From NCBI GenBank assembly GCA_902729315.2, contig LR746269.1, forward strand, positions 315,001 through 379,000: a DNA stretch of 64,000 nucleotides, read 5' to 3'. The notes beneath the pieces are model-generated. The model did not search any database. It was not told where the DNA came from and saw only the letters and a program-made list of their open reading frames with translations. The position numbers were made by a program, and so were the translations under genes. This DNA comes from Spirodela intermedia. Its lineage: Eukaryota; Streptophyta; Magnoliopsida; Alismatales; Araceae. Shown here piece after piece: positions 10,811-21,296 of the stretch; the first letter of the stretch is position 1, and every line of letters starts with the position of its first letter.

Positions 10811-13568
10811 ATTAAAATTCATGAGATTGACAAAATCATTTATATGCTAGATTTCATGAGTCTACTTTCTCACATTTGATATCAAGTCACAAGTTTGTAT
10901 TTTCTCTCACTTTATTAGCAATCATCTAAGCAAATTTTATCATAATTAGATCAAACTTATGTGACATTGAGTTGTGTTCTAAAATATCTGAATTCTAATA
11001 AAGCTCAAAAACTTGAATGTTGGAATGAAAATATATAAGATTTGGTTTGTCAAAGATCATCTAGCTCAACTCATATGTTTACTCAAATAAAAGTTTATAT
11101 AATCAACTTGTTGAATTTGTTGGAACATTATTTGACATATGAAGTTATGATGATGGCAAGCATATATAAAATAAAATATGCAATTATGTCGGTGATTCTT
11201 TATATATGAAATGTATATGAATATCTCATTAGACATGAGTGTGAAATTAATTCACTACCAATTTATGAATAATACATAATAATGATAATACATGTTTAGG
11301 TGATACAATAAGGAATGTATTTGAGTCTCATATTTTTAATTATGTAATTTGGATGAATTTAATGTTGGAAATCATTACTTTGTTTGCTACTATAGAAAAT
11401 AATAATATTTATGAAATTTACCTAAAGAAGTAATATTTTGCATCATATTTTACACGAATTACTAAATAAAAATATTTTGAGGTGATTTGGACTAAATGTG
11501 ACTAAAAAAATATTACTTTATTTATAGATGTTTTTTTTGCATTATTTTAATAATATATTATTATTATTAGACACTTTGAAGTATGCATTAATGACCATGT
11601 GTCTTGATTTTACCTTGTAAGATATTCAAACCTTTTAAGTATATATGTCTCTAATAGTTCAATTTTTTAGTTAATTTTAGAGTATTTTAATATTCAAAAT
11701 AATGAAAAATAGGAGAAGGTTAAAAATAAAATTTATGTATGAATTCAAGCTCTCTCTAGTGGCTAATAGGTTTCAAATCATCATCCCTAGCCTTTATATG
11801 ATCTTTAGTTTATTTCTACAACTTTTGTAGATAAACTGAACAATCTTTAAGACTTGGTCAAATGACAATAAGATATTGAGACTGGAGTAAAATTAAATTC
11901 AATCAAGATTTTTCTTGACCAATTTTAAGAGTCAGTGTTTTCATCATTCAAATAACTTCATTGCGTGAAGAGGACAAAGAAAATCAACTACATAAAAAAT
12001 CTCACAATGAAAATTTTCTTTAACTTCGTATAAGATAAACAAGTGATTGCATCTCAATTTAATTATTCAAGGGAACGAATCCTTATAATGAGTGGTAGGT
12101 CAGCTAAAGTCATGAATCTATAAAAAAACATTTAAGTGAAATATTGTGGGAGTTTAACTCAGCAATCAATGATTATTGATTAAATGATTAGTTTAGTAGA
12201 GCCCAATAATAAAGTGTTCTTAAAGAGTTGAATTAGATTTAGATTAAGAAACTATAAGATCAAAGATATGATATTGATATAATTGAAAATTTTCAAAATT
12301 AACTCAAGATAAATTATGCTGCTTTATCTAATTAAATTTGGCCTTAAACATAACACTATCGATAGACTTTTGACCCATGACATTTTGTAGATATATTAGT
12401 ATATGATTTATTTATTTCTTGTAATCTTATAACGTATTAAGATTTGTTATAAGTTATCAAAGATGTTCTAGCATGTGTAAGCACATTCCAATATATTTCT
12501 CATGTTAGATCTCAAAAAGAATCATTGTTTATCTCTCTTGAGATTTGATTCATTGGTTACTCACTTGATGAGTCAACATAATGAATCTTCTATGATAAAA
12601 TTTTCAATCTTCAAGTTTGACTCAACAATAGTTGTTCCACTTTGGACTTGAGTTAACTTTATTTTGATCACTTTTTTCTCTTTTATTATTATTTGTCAAC
12701 ATTAAAAGACAAACCAACAAGACAAACATGTATATGCAGTGAATTATGGATGTATACAAGTATCCATATGGATATTCCATTTGATTGAAATCAATGGGTT
12801 GTGCTTAAGAAAAGTTTAAGTCTGATTGCCTCGTAAAGTTGAGCCTCCCTTTACTCAATCATGATTTGAATACTAACAATTGACGATGCCCCATAGGAGG
12901 CATATAAAGGGGTCTCCACTAGTATAGGCTATATAGAATTAAGAGATCATATTTGAAATGAAGAAATAGACCACAAAGAAAGAAAGAACATCACTTTTTA
13001 TTTTCCAAAGAGGGTATATCAATCTTGCCTTCTCTTTGAACAGCTTTTATTGATCTATCCTTTTTGGCATCATATTTATTTCAAGATTTACATACATATC
13101 TACTCGATGGCATGCACTAATTGCATTCAAACAAGTAATGATTTGAAGAACTTGGTAGGAACATGGTGAAGTCATCAGCATATTCCTCATGCATCTAATT
13201 TAACATTATAGGTATCCCCTATGGAGAAGGTTCCCATAAGAAAGATTATTAAATGCCTACCAATCATCAAGAACTCTCTCTCACTCTCTCACTTGCTTGC
13301 TCAATTTAAGGGTGCTCATAGGGATTGTGTTTGGGTTTTTTTGGTTTACTAGAGTGTTTATTTAATAAGTTGCCCTAACACGTAATGGAAAGGAAAAAAG
13401 ATGATAATATTATGATTAACCATAATATTACCAAATGTATACCATTATTAGATCTAGAATGTCCCAATAGTTTTTTGACTTACGATGGCATAATATTTGT
13501 TAGAAGAAGCATTTTTTTTATGGAAATAGAATATTTAAATAAATCTTTCCTTAAATGACTTATGTAAA

Positions 13569-13619
13569 TAGAGAGAGAGAGAGAGAGAGACAGAGAGACA
13601 GACAGACAGACAGACAGAG
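13569..13619. repeat. (GA)n(GACA)n compound microsatellite
   Basis: About 10 GA units pass into GACAGA and GACA units. It lies in AT-rich intergenic DNA upstream of the PPR gene. Confidence 0.9.
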
Positions 13620-14215
13620 AAACAAACAAACATTTTTTCATTCTAAGAGGAGGATTGAAAAATGATACATCGAATGTTTTCCTAACAAACATGCTTTTAT
13701 TATCGGCAACTTAAATAGAATCATTCTAAGAAATGCCTGGTAATTTGGTTGGCACGAAAAGAGACATTCGAGAGGGACTCCGTAGGGGTGGTGGTGATCG
13801 AATCGCCGGCCTTTTACGTTCAACCAAATCCGTACATGGGTGAGGCATATGGTGCTTGAGGTCCACGGAAAGGTTAACCTTGTAACATTCTTGCCGTGTG
13901 GAAGGGCCCATCCATTCTTGGTGGAAATCAGCTGGGCTAACTAACCCAATGTATCATCTCCTTCAAAAAGGAGTCATTTTTATTGGACGAGTAAATGCGC
14001 GTGCCAAATCCAATGCAGTCGGGAGAGGAAGGAAACACCTTCCTCTGATCGGGGGGAACTTGAAGGCGCGGGGGCGGGCGGGGGAGGGAGGAAGAAGCCA
14101 GGAACTGGGCCTGGCTATCCAGAGTGCAAATCCACCCAGTTTATACCAGCAGGCCCAGAACAAACTTGGTTGGCCCATCCTTCCTCAAAAAGTCCAGAGC
14201 TCTGAGCTTTCCGCC

Positions 14216-14404
14216 ATGGCCGCCGGAGCGGCGACCGGGCACGGATGCCATGGAAGTTCGGATCCCTCCTCGCACGCCGGCAGGCGGCGGGCTCTTTCCG
14301 GACGCCACCGTGCTCCGCCCGGGGACCCGAACGCTGCCTCCTTTCTCTCCTCCGCGAGCGCCATCCCCGCCGGAGCTCTGTCATACAGGTTCACGCGCAG
14401 CTAA
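14216..14404 (+). other. overlapping upstream ORF of the PPR gene
   Basis: An ATG in a strong context (gccATGG, G at -3 and +4) opens a 62-codon frame that overlaps the PPR start and stops at 14404. If transcribed with the PPR mRNA it would compete with the ATG at 14245, which has C at -3. The encoded sequence shows no known domain. Whether the transcript includes 14216 is unknown. Confidence 0.4.
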
Positions 14405-15687
14405 TAACCGCCGGCTGCCACCGGAAGCCGGCGGGTGAAGCTGCGCTGAGGCTGTGGAACGCCATCCTACGGCATTATTCCATGGGGAGCTTCCCCCAGG
14501 AAGCTCTTCTCCTCTACGGTCAGACCCACCACCACGGCGGCGCCGCCGACTCCTTCACCTTCTCCTTCCTGATCAAAGCCTGCGCGAACCTGTCCCAGCC
14601 GGAGAAGGGGCGGCAAGTTCACGGCATCACCATCAAGAAGGGCTTCCACCCGGGTGTTTACGTACAGACCGCCCTGCTGAACATGTACTGCGAGTGCCGG
14701 CTTCTTGACGAAGCGGGTCAAGTGTTCGACGAAATGCCCGATAAGAACCCGGTCACCTGGAACGCCATGATCACGGGGCTCGCGAGATATGGAGAAATCG
14801 ACCGCGCGAGGCTAACCTTCGAGCAGATGAATCATCGAAATCTCATATCCTGGACGTGTTTGATCGACGGCTACACGCGGGCCTGCAGATTCCATGAAGC
14901 TCTGCTGCTCTTCTGCCAGATGATGGCCGAAGGCCTTTCCCCGACGGAAGTCACTATTCTCGCCATCGTTCCCTCCATTTGCGGCGTCGGCTCCCTCGAC
15001 CTTGCTGGGTCGATCCACGCCTTCTGCGATAAGGGCGGGCTCGCCATTGCCGACATTCGCGTCTGCAACTGCCTCATAGATATGTATGCCAAGTGCGGAT
15101 CAATCGACCTCTCCCTCCGGGCCTTCGAGGAGATTTCTGGAGGAAGAAACCTGGTATCGTGGACTTCGATAATCTCAGGGTTCGCCATTCACGGGCTGGC
15201 GGAGGAGGTCATGGAGCTTCTCGAGGGCATGGAGAAGGATGGCTTCCGCCCTAATCGTGTGACCTTTCTGAGCATCTTGAATGCCTGCAGCCATGGAGGG
15301 CTGGTGGAGGAAGGGGTGAAGCTTTTCTCCAGCATGGTGAGCTTGCACGGCGTCGAACCCGAGATCAAACACTATGGCTGCGTAATCGACATGCTGGGGA
15401 GGGTCGGCAGGCTGGAGGAGGCCGAGAAGATGATCCTGCAGCTGCCCGTTGCGGCCAATGTGGTGCTTTGGAGGACTCTTCTGAACTGCTGCGGCATTCA
15501 TGGGGATTCGGAGACTGGGAAGAGGGCGATGAGAAGAGTTCTGGAGATCGAGAAGGGATACGCCGGGGATTACGTCACGTTTTCCAACACGCTAACCGGT
15601 GCTGGTAGGTTCGGCGATGCCGAGGGAGTCAGAAGGCTGATGGATGAGAGGGACGTGGCCAAGATTCCTGGGCACAGCCTTGTCTGA
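14245..15687 (+). CDS. PLS-class pentatricopeptide repeat protein, 480 aa
   Basis: This single exon encodes an organelle-type RNA-binding protein of the plant PLS PPR class. Tandem repeats are visible from about residue 85 onward (for example DSFTFSFLIKACANLSQPEK, NPVTWNAMITGLARYGEIDR, NLISWTCLIDGYTRACRFHE, NLVSWTSIISGFAIHGLAEE, NRVTFLSILNACSHGGLVEE). The C-terminal part (VVLWRTLLNCCGIHGDSETG, then a motif ending KIPGHSLV) is an E-type extension without a DYW deaminase domain. The N-terminus is Arg/Ser-rich with an HAQLITAG segment, compatible with a mitochondrial presequence. The general layout resembles Arabidopsis At1g09220, from memory only. Third positions are very GC-rich. The start is uncertain: the ATG at 14245 has a poor context, and a stronger out-of-frame ATG precedes it at 14216. 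The exact RNA target cannot be read from the sequence. Confidence 0.88.
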   Translation: MPWKFGSLLARRQAAGSFRTPPCSARGPERCLLSLLRERHPRRSSVIQVHAQLITAGCHRKPAGEAALRLWNAILRHYSMGSFPQEALLLYGQTHHHGGAADSFTFSFLIKACANLSQPEKGRQVHGITIKKGFHPGVYVQTALLNMYCECRLLDEAGQVFDEMPDKNPVTWNAMITGLARYGEIDRARLTFEQMNHRNLISWTCLIDGYTRACRFHEALLLFCQMMAEGLSPTEVTILAIVPSICGVGSLDLAGSIHAFCDKGGLAIADIRVCNCLIDMYAKCGSIDLSLRAFEEISGGRNLVSWTSIISGFAIHGLAEEVMELLEGMEKDGFRPNRVTFLSILNACSHGGLVEEGVKLFSSMVSLHGVEPEIKHYGCVIDMLGRVGRLEEAEKMILQLPVAANVVLWRTLLNCCGIHGDSETGKRAMRRVLEIEKGYAGDYVTFSNTLTGAGRFGDAEGVRRLMDERDVAKIPGHSLV

Positions 15688-16452
15688 TGGAAGGGCTGAA
15701 GTTCTTGATGGGTCCTTAACTCTTTTTTTTTTTTTTTATGGGTCTTTTGAGGTGTTTAATTAAAGTCGAATCATCTGAAAATCGATATTATTTTCAGGTA
15801 CTTCAGGTCTGTGGTCGCCAAAAAAATTCAATAAAAAAGTAAAATTTAAAAGAAAAGAGGCCGCAATATGAACAGAAACTTAGGCGCCAGATTTGTACAA
15901 AATGGGGATGATCTACTGCGATCCTCACGTTGTCCTCGTTCAAGAACTGCCGATTACTGCTCGGACTCCATGATTCCTTCTTGTTCATGATCTTGACGAC
16001 TGCCTCTCTCGCTCTTTCTCTTAAGGGGCTCGATCCATCTCCGATCCTCAATCACAGGCCAAGATCCCGCAATCCCTATCGGAAGAATCATCGATGCACA
16101 ACAATCATCAGGATTCCGCTTCTTAAATCACGGCAAGGGGTTTCTTCTCGCAGTTATGAGAGAGCTCGCGGCCAAGAACTGAGGAACATGAGCCTCGTCC
16201 CTTATCAGAATCTAAACAAGAGAAAAAAGTCTCTGGTTTTTCTAAATCTCTTCCCGTTCTCGGGAGATAGTCCATCTCCAATCCTATTCCCACAACTTTT
16301 CTTTATGTACAGGGAAGCATAGGGGACTCTCGTCTTCCGCCGATCTTCTGCAAGTGGAGACCGTCGATCGCCGCTGCCGCTAACCCAGATGAGGAAATTC
16401 CTTCTGCCGCTGGTTCGCGGAGGTAGAGAGAGACGAAGAGGGTGGAAGCCGC
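15688..16452. other. intergenic between PPR and DVL genes
   Basis: This holds the 3' flank of the PPR gene (poly-T near 15722-15737) and the 3' flank of the minus-strand DVL gene. I see no conserved coding sequence. Confidence 0.55.
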
Positions 16453-16653
16453 TCAATCGGAGACGGTGTGGTCGTGCCAGCAGAGGAGCATGGAGATGCA
16501 GCGGCCGAGGATGTAGAACCTGGTCTTCTGCTGCTTCGCCACCATGCGGCACTTCCTCCACAGGCCGCACGAGTTCCGCCGGTGAGCGCTGCGGTAGGCG
16601 GCAGCGGGGGCGTAGTAGAAGTGAGAAGAGGAGAGAGAAGAGGAGACGGCCAT
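16453..16653 (-). CDS. RTFL: DVL/ROTUNDIFOLIA-like (RTFL) small peptide, 66 aa
   Basis: This intronless gene encodes a 66-residue member of the DVL/RTFL family: plant-specific, plasma-membrane-associated peptides that alter cell proliferation and organ shape when overexpressed. The diagnostic C-terminal RTF domain is clear: a basic CRMVAKQQKTRFYILGRC segment followed by ISMLLCWHDH. The family signature of basic residues, RFYI-LRRC and CWHD is present, except that the usual Arg-Arg before Cys is Gly-Arg here. The N-terminus is Ser/Tyr/Ala-rich and variable, as in relatives. The ATG at 16653 lies 86 bp downstream of a TATATAA element, as expected for a compact promoter. Several longer frames overlap it in other phases; none is conserved. 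Confidence 0.88.
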   Translation of the reverse strand: MAVSSSLSSSHFYYAPAAAYRSAHRRNSCGLWRKCRMVAKQQKTRFYILGRCISMLLCWHDHTVSD

Positions 16654-16738
16654 TGCCAGAAGACGGTAAGCAGTAGTAGCCTGCGCTGCGAGAATAGGGA
16701 TTGATGGAGTTGGAGGAAGTATCGGGGCAGGTGGGGGG

Positions 16739-16745
16739 TTATATA
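16739..16745 (-). promoter_or_regulatory. TATA box of the DVL gene
   Basis: The minus strand reads TATATAA. With a start site about 30 bp downstream, the leader before the ATG at 16653 would be roughly 55 nt. Support is by position and motif only. Confidence 0.6.
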
Positions 16746-18111
16746 GCCTGGTAATGGATTGGATTCCTCAGAAATAAGAACCCTATATTTTCTAGAAGAC
16801 GATGAGGATCGATAGAGAGCGGCGTATCGCCGTGAGAAAAACATCTTCTTGCCGACTTCCAGGTGGACCCACGATGCTAACGCCGCTCACTCCCGATGGC
16901 ACGGCCGACATTCGAGAAGCCCACACCCCACCGCCGCCGGGGCATTCCCTCTCAGTGGGAGCCGCCTCCGACAGCCACACAGGAAGCCCCGTCATCCACC
17001 ATTGTTTACTCTTAGTAGATGCGAAAAGAGGCTTCGCCTTGTCAGATTTCTGCCGACCCTGCCCAGGAAGACGACACACTCTCTCTCTCTCTCTCTCTCG
17101 CTTTCTCTCTCGTTCTTTTCCTCGCACGCTCGTTTCGGCGGCGGGGAGATTGCGTGGGTAGCGAGCGTGTCTAAACGGAAGAGTCAGCGAATTGCGAGCT
17201 GGCAACCGCCAGGTTTGACTTCGATGAGAGCGAGATCAGTCTGGATTCCTGGATGAACTCAACCTACCGGCGTTTCAAAATTAAACGTCTGGGAATTTTC
17301 GAGAGGGAGAAAAGTCGGGGCTTCCATCTGAAGAATTGGCTCCCCCCACGAGCCACGTGGTGTTTTCATCTAGAAGGAAGCGGTGGCAACTGATCGTGCC
17401 AGGGCTTAAATTTATCGGATTTTCTTTTTTCAGGATTTAAATTAACACTAGCTCTATGATTACTGACACCAAACCAAGTTATTACCAAAAGTATTGTTAT
17501 TTCGAAAATTTTGAAATATATATTAATTATAAATAAAGAATGAATAGCTAACTAAAAAACATTAAGGGCGTTGATAGGCCTTGTTTGTGGAAACCAAGCT
17601 GCCATTAGATGTAGATAGTTTTCTTACTGAAATTAAGTAATTTAAAACCATTTTAAAATAAGTATATATATATATATATATTTAACATGGTATTTAAATT
17701 TGCCATGTTTGTTTGAAAAAAAAAACATTACGTTTTGATTACAACTAGCCGACAACTTTCATTTTCAAAATGATATAGACATGAGTTGAGGTGGAGTAAT
17801 TTTATTCAAATTGTGCCAATGGAGGAGTATATTTATTCCAACTGGTGTCAATATAGAGTTGCCTATACATGGGTCCCACACCCAAGTCGGCAGGCTTGGT
17901 GTTGGGACCTAATCCCAACATAATTGGGTCAGGTTGGGCTGGCTTTGTGCTTATTTGGGCCATCAATAAACTACATTGGCCCCAAGAGGAGTCATCCAAA
18001 ATCTTGGACAAGCAACAACAATCATGGTGTATATGTGTAAGGATATGAGAACATCTATAATCCTTTAGAGGAAGATTATCCCACTCCTGCCAAGTCCAAA
18101 TTTGATGAACA
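16746..18111. other. intergenic between DVL gene and retrotransposon nest
   Basis: The left part is GC-rich and contains a (CT)n run at about 17080-17098. The part after about 17,400 is AT-rich, with a (TA)n run near 17,665-17,680. Open frames here are unconserved and low in complexity. Confidence 0.55.
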
Positions 18112-18235
18112 TGGTAAGATTCATTCCTCTAGCTGCCATGAAAAGGTTGAAGGAAGAAAAAGAAAAGGAATTTGATAGATATCCAATAGATCAGAAAATA
18201 AATAAGGTTCCTCATAACCCTAAGATATTATCCTA
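18112..18235 (-). repeat. 3' LTR fragment of the gypsy element
   Basis: Plus-strand sequence from tggtaagattcattcctc through aaataaataaggttcctc is clearly similar to 22,414-22,520 (tggtatgactccttcctc through aaataaataaggtttcac). The pair are direct repeats at the two ends of the gypsy coding remnants. Only about 125 bp of this copy align, so it is truncated on its inner side. Confidence 0.7.
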
Positions 18236-18851
18236 TATCCTACAATGAATTGACAATGATAGTATGTTAGTATGAATAAATCATTTAATTTATTGATATT
18301 AGTGGATCTTGACCAATGATGCATTGTTGTAATTTTATCTTGATCTATCATTACTCCATCAATTGAGATATAATGCCCTAAGTAATCAAGATATTCTTGG
18401 ATAAACTTATATTTTTTTTAAATTAGTATAAAGCTGATTGACTAATGAGAGCACATGAACTTATTAAAGATGTTGTTTGTGATTTTACTTGATGTTGCTG
18501 AATTTTTTTTATAAAAGAAATTAAAATATATTTGCAAAAGGGATGGTAAAATATTTGATTCATTAAAAACTAAAAAGTGGTGGGGCATTGGTTAATTCAA
18601 ACAACATTACTAAAAATTCATAATGGCTCTCATATCAAAGGTTTTCTTATATATATTTTGAGGTCCCATCTTTATTTGGTGATACATTGATTTGAAGTCT
18701 AGTTTTGAGATAATTAATTTGCCATAGGATTCATCGAGAAATTATTCCACCACGTGAATTAGAAATTAATTTAGGATAATAAACTTATCGAGAGCCATGT
18801 AATCCACTCAAAACCTCTAACTCACATCCTTTTTCTTGTATAAAAGAATCG
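18235..18851 (-). pseudogene. gypsy reverse transcriptase remnant
   Basis: In minus-strand order and in shifting frames one can read LLYKKKD followed by a decayed VDYMALDK, then SKLDF and MYHQIKMG, then HYEFLVMLFELTNAP, and finally YLGHYISIDGVMIDQDKI. These correspond to successive conserved blocks of Ty3/gypsy RT (KKDGSWRF-VDYRALN, SKLDLRSGYHQI, FLVMPFGLTNAP, YLGH-IS). Stops replace several conserved Trp and Cys positions and frame changes separate the blocks. The catalytic YxDD block is not recognisable. Confidence 0.8.
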
Positions 18852-19135
18852 TGTTGAAGCCACAAACATCACAACTATTGGAAGAGAAAGACAGGGTGTC
18901 AATAGAAAAGAGCCATGATTCTTGATTGAAGAGAGATAATATATATTTATATTAGATTAAAAAACATATTTTATTCATTCATTAGTCCTTATATAGTTGT
19001 AACTCAAGAGAGTTAATTTCAAAAATCATGTATAACTTATATCAAATCATGAATTCAACTTATTTAGAGAAAGAAAGTGAGATAGGAACATAAAAAAAAA
19101 GTTAAACAAGGTATACTTATAATTTTTCTTCTACA
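18852..19135 (-). repeat. 3' LTR of the copia remnant
   Basis: In element sense it starts TGTAGAAG at 19,135 and ends in TTCAACA near 18,852. It aligns along its length with 20,203-20,543, for example in attagattaaaaaacaca-like and catcacaa-like segments, with many substitutions and a microsatellite expansion in the other copy. Confidence 0.7.
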
Positions 19136-19239
19136 ACATTCTCCATGAAGTTGGTGATATTAACTTAGAAGTAAGTTTCTAAAAAATAAGTCCACTCAAT
19201 CTTTTGGTGAGGATGTCAATTAACTAGTCAAGTGTGGGC

Positions 19240-19545
19240 CTATATGACATGTATATATCTTTGTCATTTAATTTTCTTTTAATGAAGTGTTGATTAATTT
19301 TTATGTGCTTGATTCAATCATGTTGTACTAGATTATGGGCAATACTTATTACAGTTTTTTTATCATAGTACAAGTTAATTGAACCTCTTGTGATTTGAGT
19401 GTATGTTATTTATTCCTTGTGACATGACTTAATTATGATTTTGTATAAGGAGGAGTTACCATTTACTATTTTTTGCTCCCTTTATGTGACGAGGTTCCCT
19501 CTGAGGAGTATATAATATATTGAGGTTGATTGTCGATCATAAATG
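19240..19545 (-). pseudogene. copia RNase H remnant
   Basis: The minus strand reads RQSTSIYYILLRGNLVT with an in-frame stop, and further on ISIAHNLVQHD, a stop, then INQHFIKRKLND. This corresponds to the DRRSTSGY and CDNKAA-IAHNPVQHDRTKH-DRHFIKEKL blocks at the C-terminal end of Ty1/copia polyproteins. Confidence 0.8.
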
Positions 19546-20187
19546 GAACTTGAAAAATTAGTATTAATATAAACTTATGTATCTACATTATTTTTCTTTT
19601 AAAAGAAAAAATATTTACCATGAGCTCCCTTCAAATATTGGAGAATTATATCTACTACTAGTTAATGGTCTAAAATGTGATCTAATTTCTCTTTCCATGT
19701 CAAAATCACTTCAATAATTTCACTCTATTACAATAAGTTTATTCGTCCAATTTAAATTCATTTAGGATATTATGTAATTTTAGGGTAAATCCCAATAAGT
19801 CAATGGTTTGGATTAGTTGTGATGAAGAAGAAACTATATTAGTCAAGTTAGACATTCACATAATCTTTCTTTCAATCAATGAGTATTGTGCTCCCACTCT
19901 CCAGTGAGAAATATGGCAAAATAGGGTCAAATAGAGAAAAATAGAGTTATTTAAGATTAGATACCAAAAAAGGAAGCATTTTCCATAATGAAATAGTCTA
20001 CTCTCTCACATTCATATAGTGGAGGAGAGGTATGGAGATAGATTAAGACACTCAAGTAGAAAAATGAACAACAATCCCAAAAAGAATAACATCATACAAT
20101 TAAATGATTTATCCAAAGTAAATGAATAATAGGTAGTAAATCAGTCAAATAATCCTTCAAGGAGTTAGAACAATCTCATCAAATGGA

Positions 20188-20198
20188 GTTTTAATATT
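20188..20198 (-). other. decayed copia primer-binding site
   Basis: The minus strand reads AATATTAAAAC directly after the end of the upstream LTR, where GGTATCAGAGC (complementary to initiator-Met tRNA) is expected. Every difference is a G-to-A or C-to-T transition. Confidence 0.45.
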
Positions 20199-20202
20199 AT
20201 AT

Positions 20203-20276
20203 TGAAGCTGCAGACATCACAATTGTTGAAGAGAGGGAGGGTAGCCATCAGTAGAAGAGAGTTGTTACTCTCATTT

Positions 20277-20354
<78 letters not shown>

Positions 20355-20543
20355 TAAAAGATTAGATTAAAAAACACAACCTATTTAATCATTGGTATTT
20401 ATACAATCATAGCTCAAGTGAGTCAAAATCTATAGTCGAGTATAACATATATTGAACTGTGTATTTGACTCACTTAGAGAGAAGAGGGAGAAGAACATAA
20501 AAAGAAAACTAAATAAGATATAATTATAATTTTTCATTATCTG
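20203..20543 (-). repeat. 5' LTR of the copia remnant
   Basis: Direct repeat partner of 18,852-19,135. It is longer mainly because of an internal (GA)n expansion at 20,279-20,351. Confidence 0.7.
20279..20351. repeat. long (GA)36 microsatellite inside an LTR
   Basis: A nearly pure GA array of about 73 bp lies within the upstream copia LTR. The partner LTR has only a short gagagata stretch at the matching place, so the array expanded after insertion. Confidence 0.95.
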
Positions 20544-21062
20544 ACTCATTGAGTTGACAACTGAACTATGAGATTGTTGAATAATCTATACACTCATCTC
20601 TTGAACTAACCTTTCAATATTGTTCTTCTAGAAGTGTGGGTAGTGATAAGGCCAAAGATTAACTGGTGGGGTGCTCAATTAAGGTTGATTGTGTGATCCA
20701 CTTCGCCATAGGGTGGTAATGCTTATACATATTTAAACACTTGGGAAATTCTTGCATTAGTCCCTTGACCAAAGGTGTTAGAAATATTATCTCCTGGTTG
20801 TCTGATGATGTTATATACAACTATTGAAGTTCTATGATCCACGAGTAACCTTTGGTGATGTCATGAGCTAGTGCTGATGTCTTCAATGAAATTTCAGATT
20901 TATTCAAACTTGAGTCGCCTTAAAGATCCCTCACCTTGTCTTCACATAAGAGATTTATGAATAGACAACACAGACACACTTGTGTGGGGTTAGGGTTCTC
21001 ACCTGCTACATATCTATAATACAAAAATATAGATGTAGAAAGTTTTGCTCCACCTTTGGTCA

Positions 21063-21296
21063 TTACATCTCAATCATTACTCCCTTGAAAATACCTCTAC
21101 CATGAACTTGGGATCCATTCTCCAAGAGTATTTCATAATTTTTTATGTTTGAAAGGAGTAATGGAAGTTCTATCACTAATTCATTACACACAAAATTATT
21201 CATTGCCCCACAGTCAAGTATCGTAACATCCATGTCTTGTAGATATCCCCTCAATTTCATAGTGGTAAACCTACCACCAAATTTTTGTGGTACCAC
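21063..21296 (-). pseudogene. gypsy aspartic protease remnant
   Basis: A 77-codon open segment reads MKLRGYLQDMDVTILDCGAM, then NNFVCNELVIELPLLLSN, then a segment with VHGRGIFKGV. This is the pattern of plant Ty3/gypsy proteases (LIDSGASHNFI, then VGNG-V-G-G-C-G). The catalytic triplet D-S/T-G is D-C-G here, so the site is probably dead. Decayed gag sequence lies upstream on the minus strand. Confidence 0.8.

Larger units (their letters stand above)
8427..13900. other. syntaxin 5' flank, then long AT-rich gene-free DNA
   Basis: The first ~550 bp are the presumed 5' UTR and promoter of the syntaxin gene, including a GC-rich patch near 8700-8720. From about 8980 to 13,550 the DNA is strongly AT-rich and I can support no gene; open frames are short and lack conserved motifs. 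A possible noncoding LTR-type remnant lies at 10,570-10,810. A (GA)n(GACA)n repeat lies at about 13,569-13,619. GC content rises again approaching the PPR gene at 14,245. Confidence 0.6.
18852..20543 (-). mobile_element. degenerate, internally deleted Ty1/copia element
   Basis: Two direct repeats of about 285 and 340 bp (18,852-19,135 and about 20,203-20,543) flank only about 1.07 kb of internal sequence on the minus strand. The internal part carries a copia RNase H remnant (RQSTSIYYILLRGNLVT, then SIAHNLVQHD and INQHFIKRKL). A decayed primer site abuts the upstream LTR. Most of gag-pol is missing, so this is an internally deleted copy. It interrupts the gypsy RT region, so it inserted later than the gypsy element. 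Confidence 0.75.

Noticed and set aside
9000-13500. Possible CRISPR array or tRNA genes in the AT-rich tract
   Set aside because: No regularly spaced repeats occur, CRISPR is not expected in plants, and no tRNA cloverleaf could be identified by eye.
13963-15501. Several frames antisense or shifted to the PPR gene
   Set aside because: They are shadows of a GC-rich coding exon, where stops are rare in all frames.
16380-16844. 154-codon frame overlapping the DVL gene
   Set aside because: Low-complexity Ser/Pro/Thr sequence in another phase; only the 66-codon frame has a known domain.
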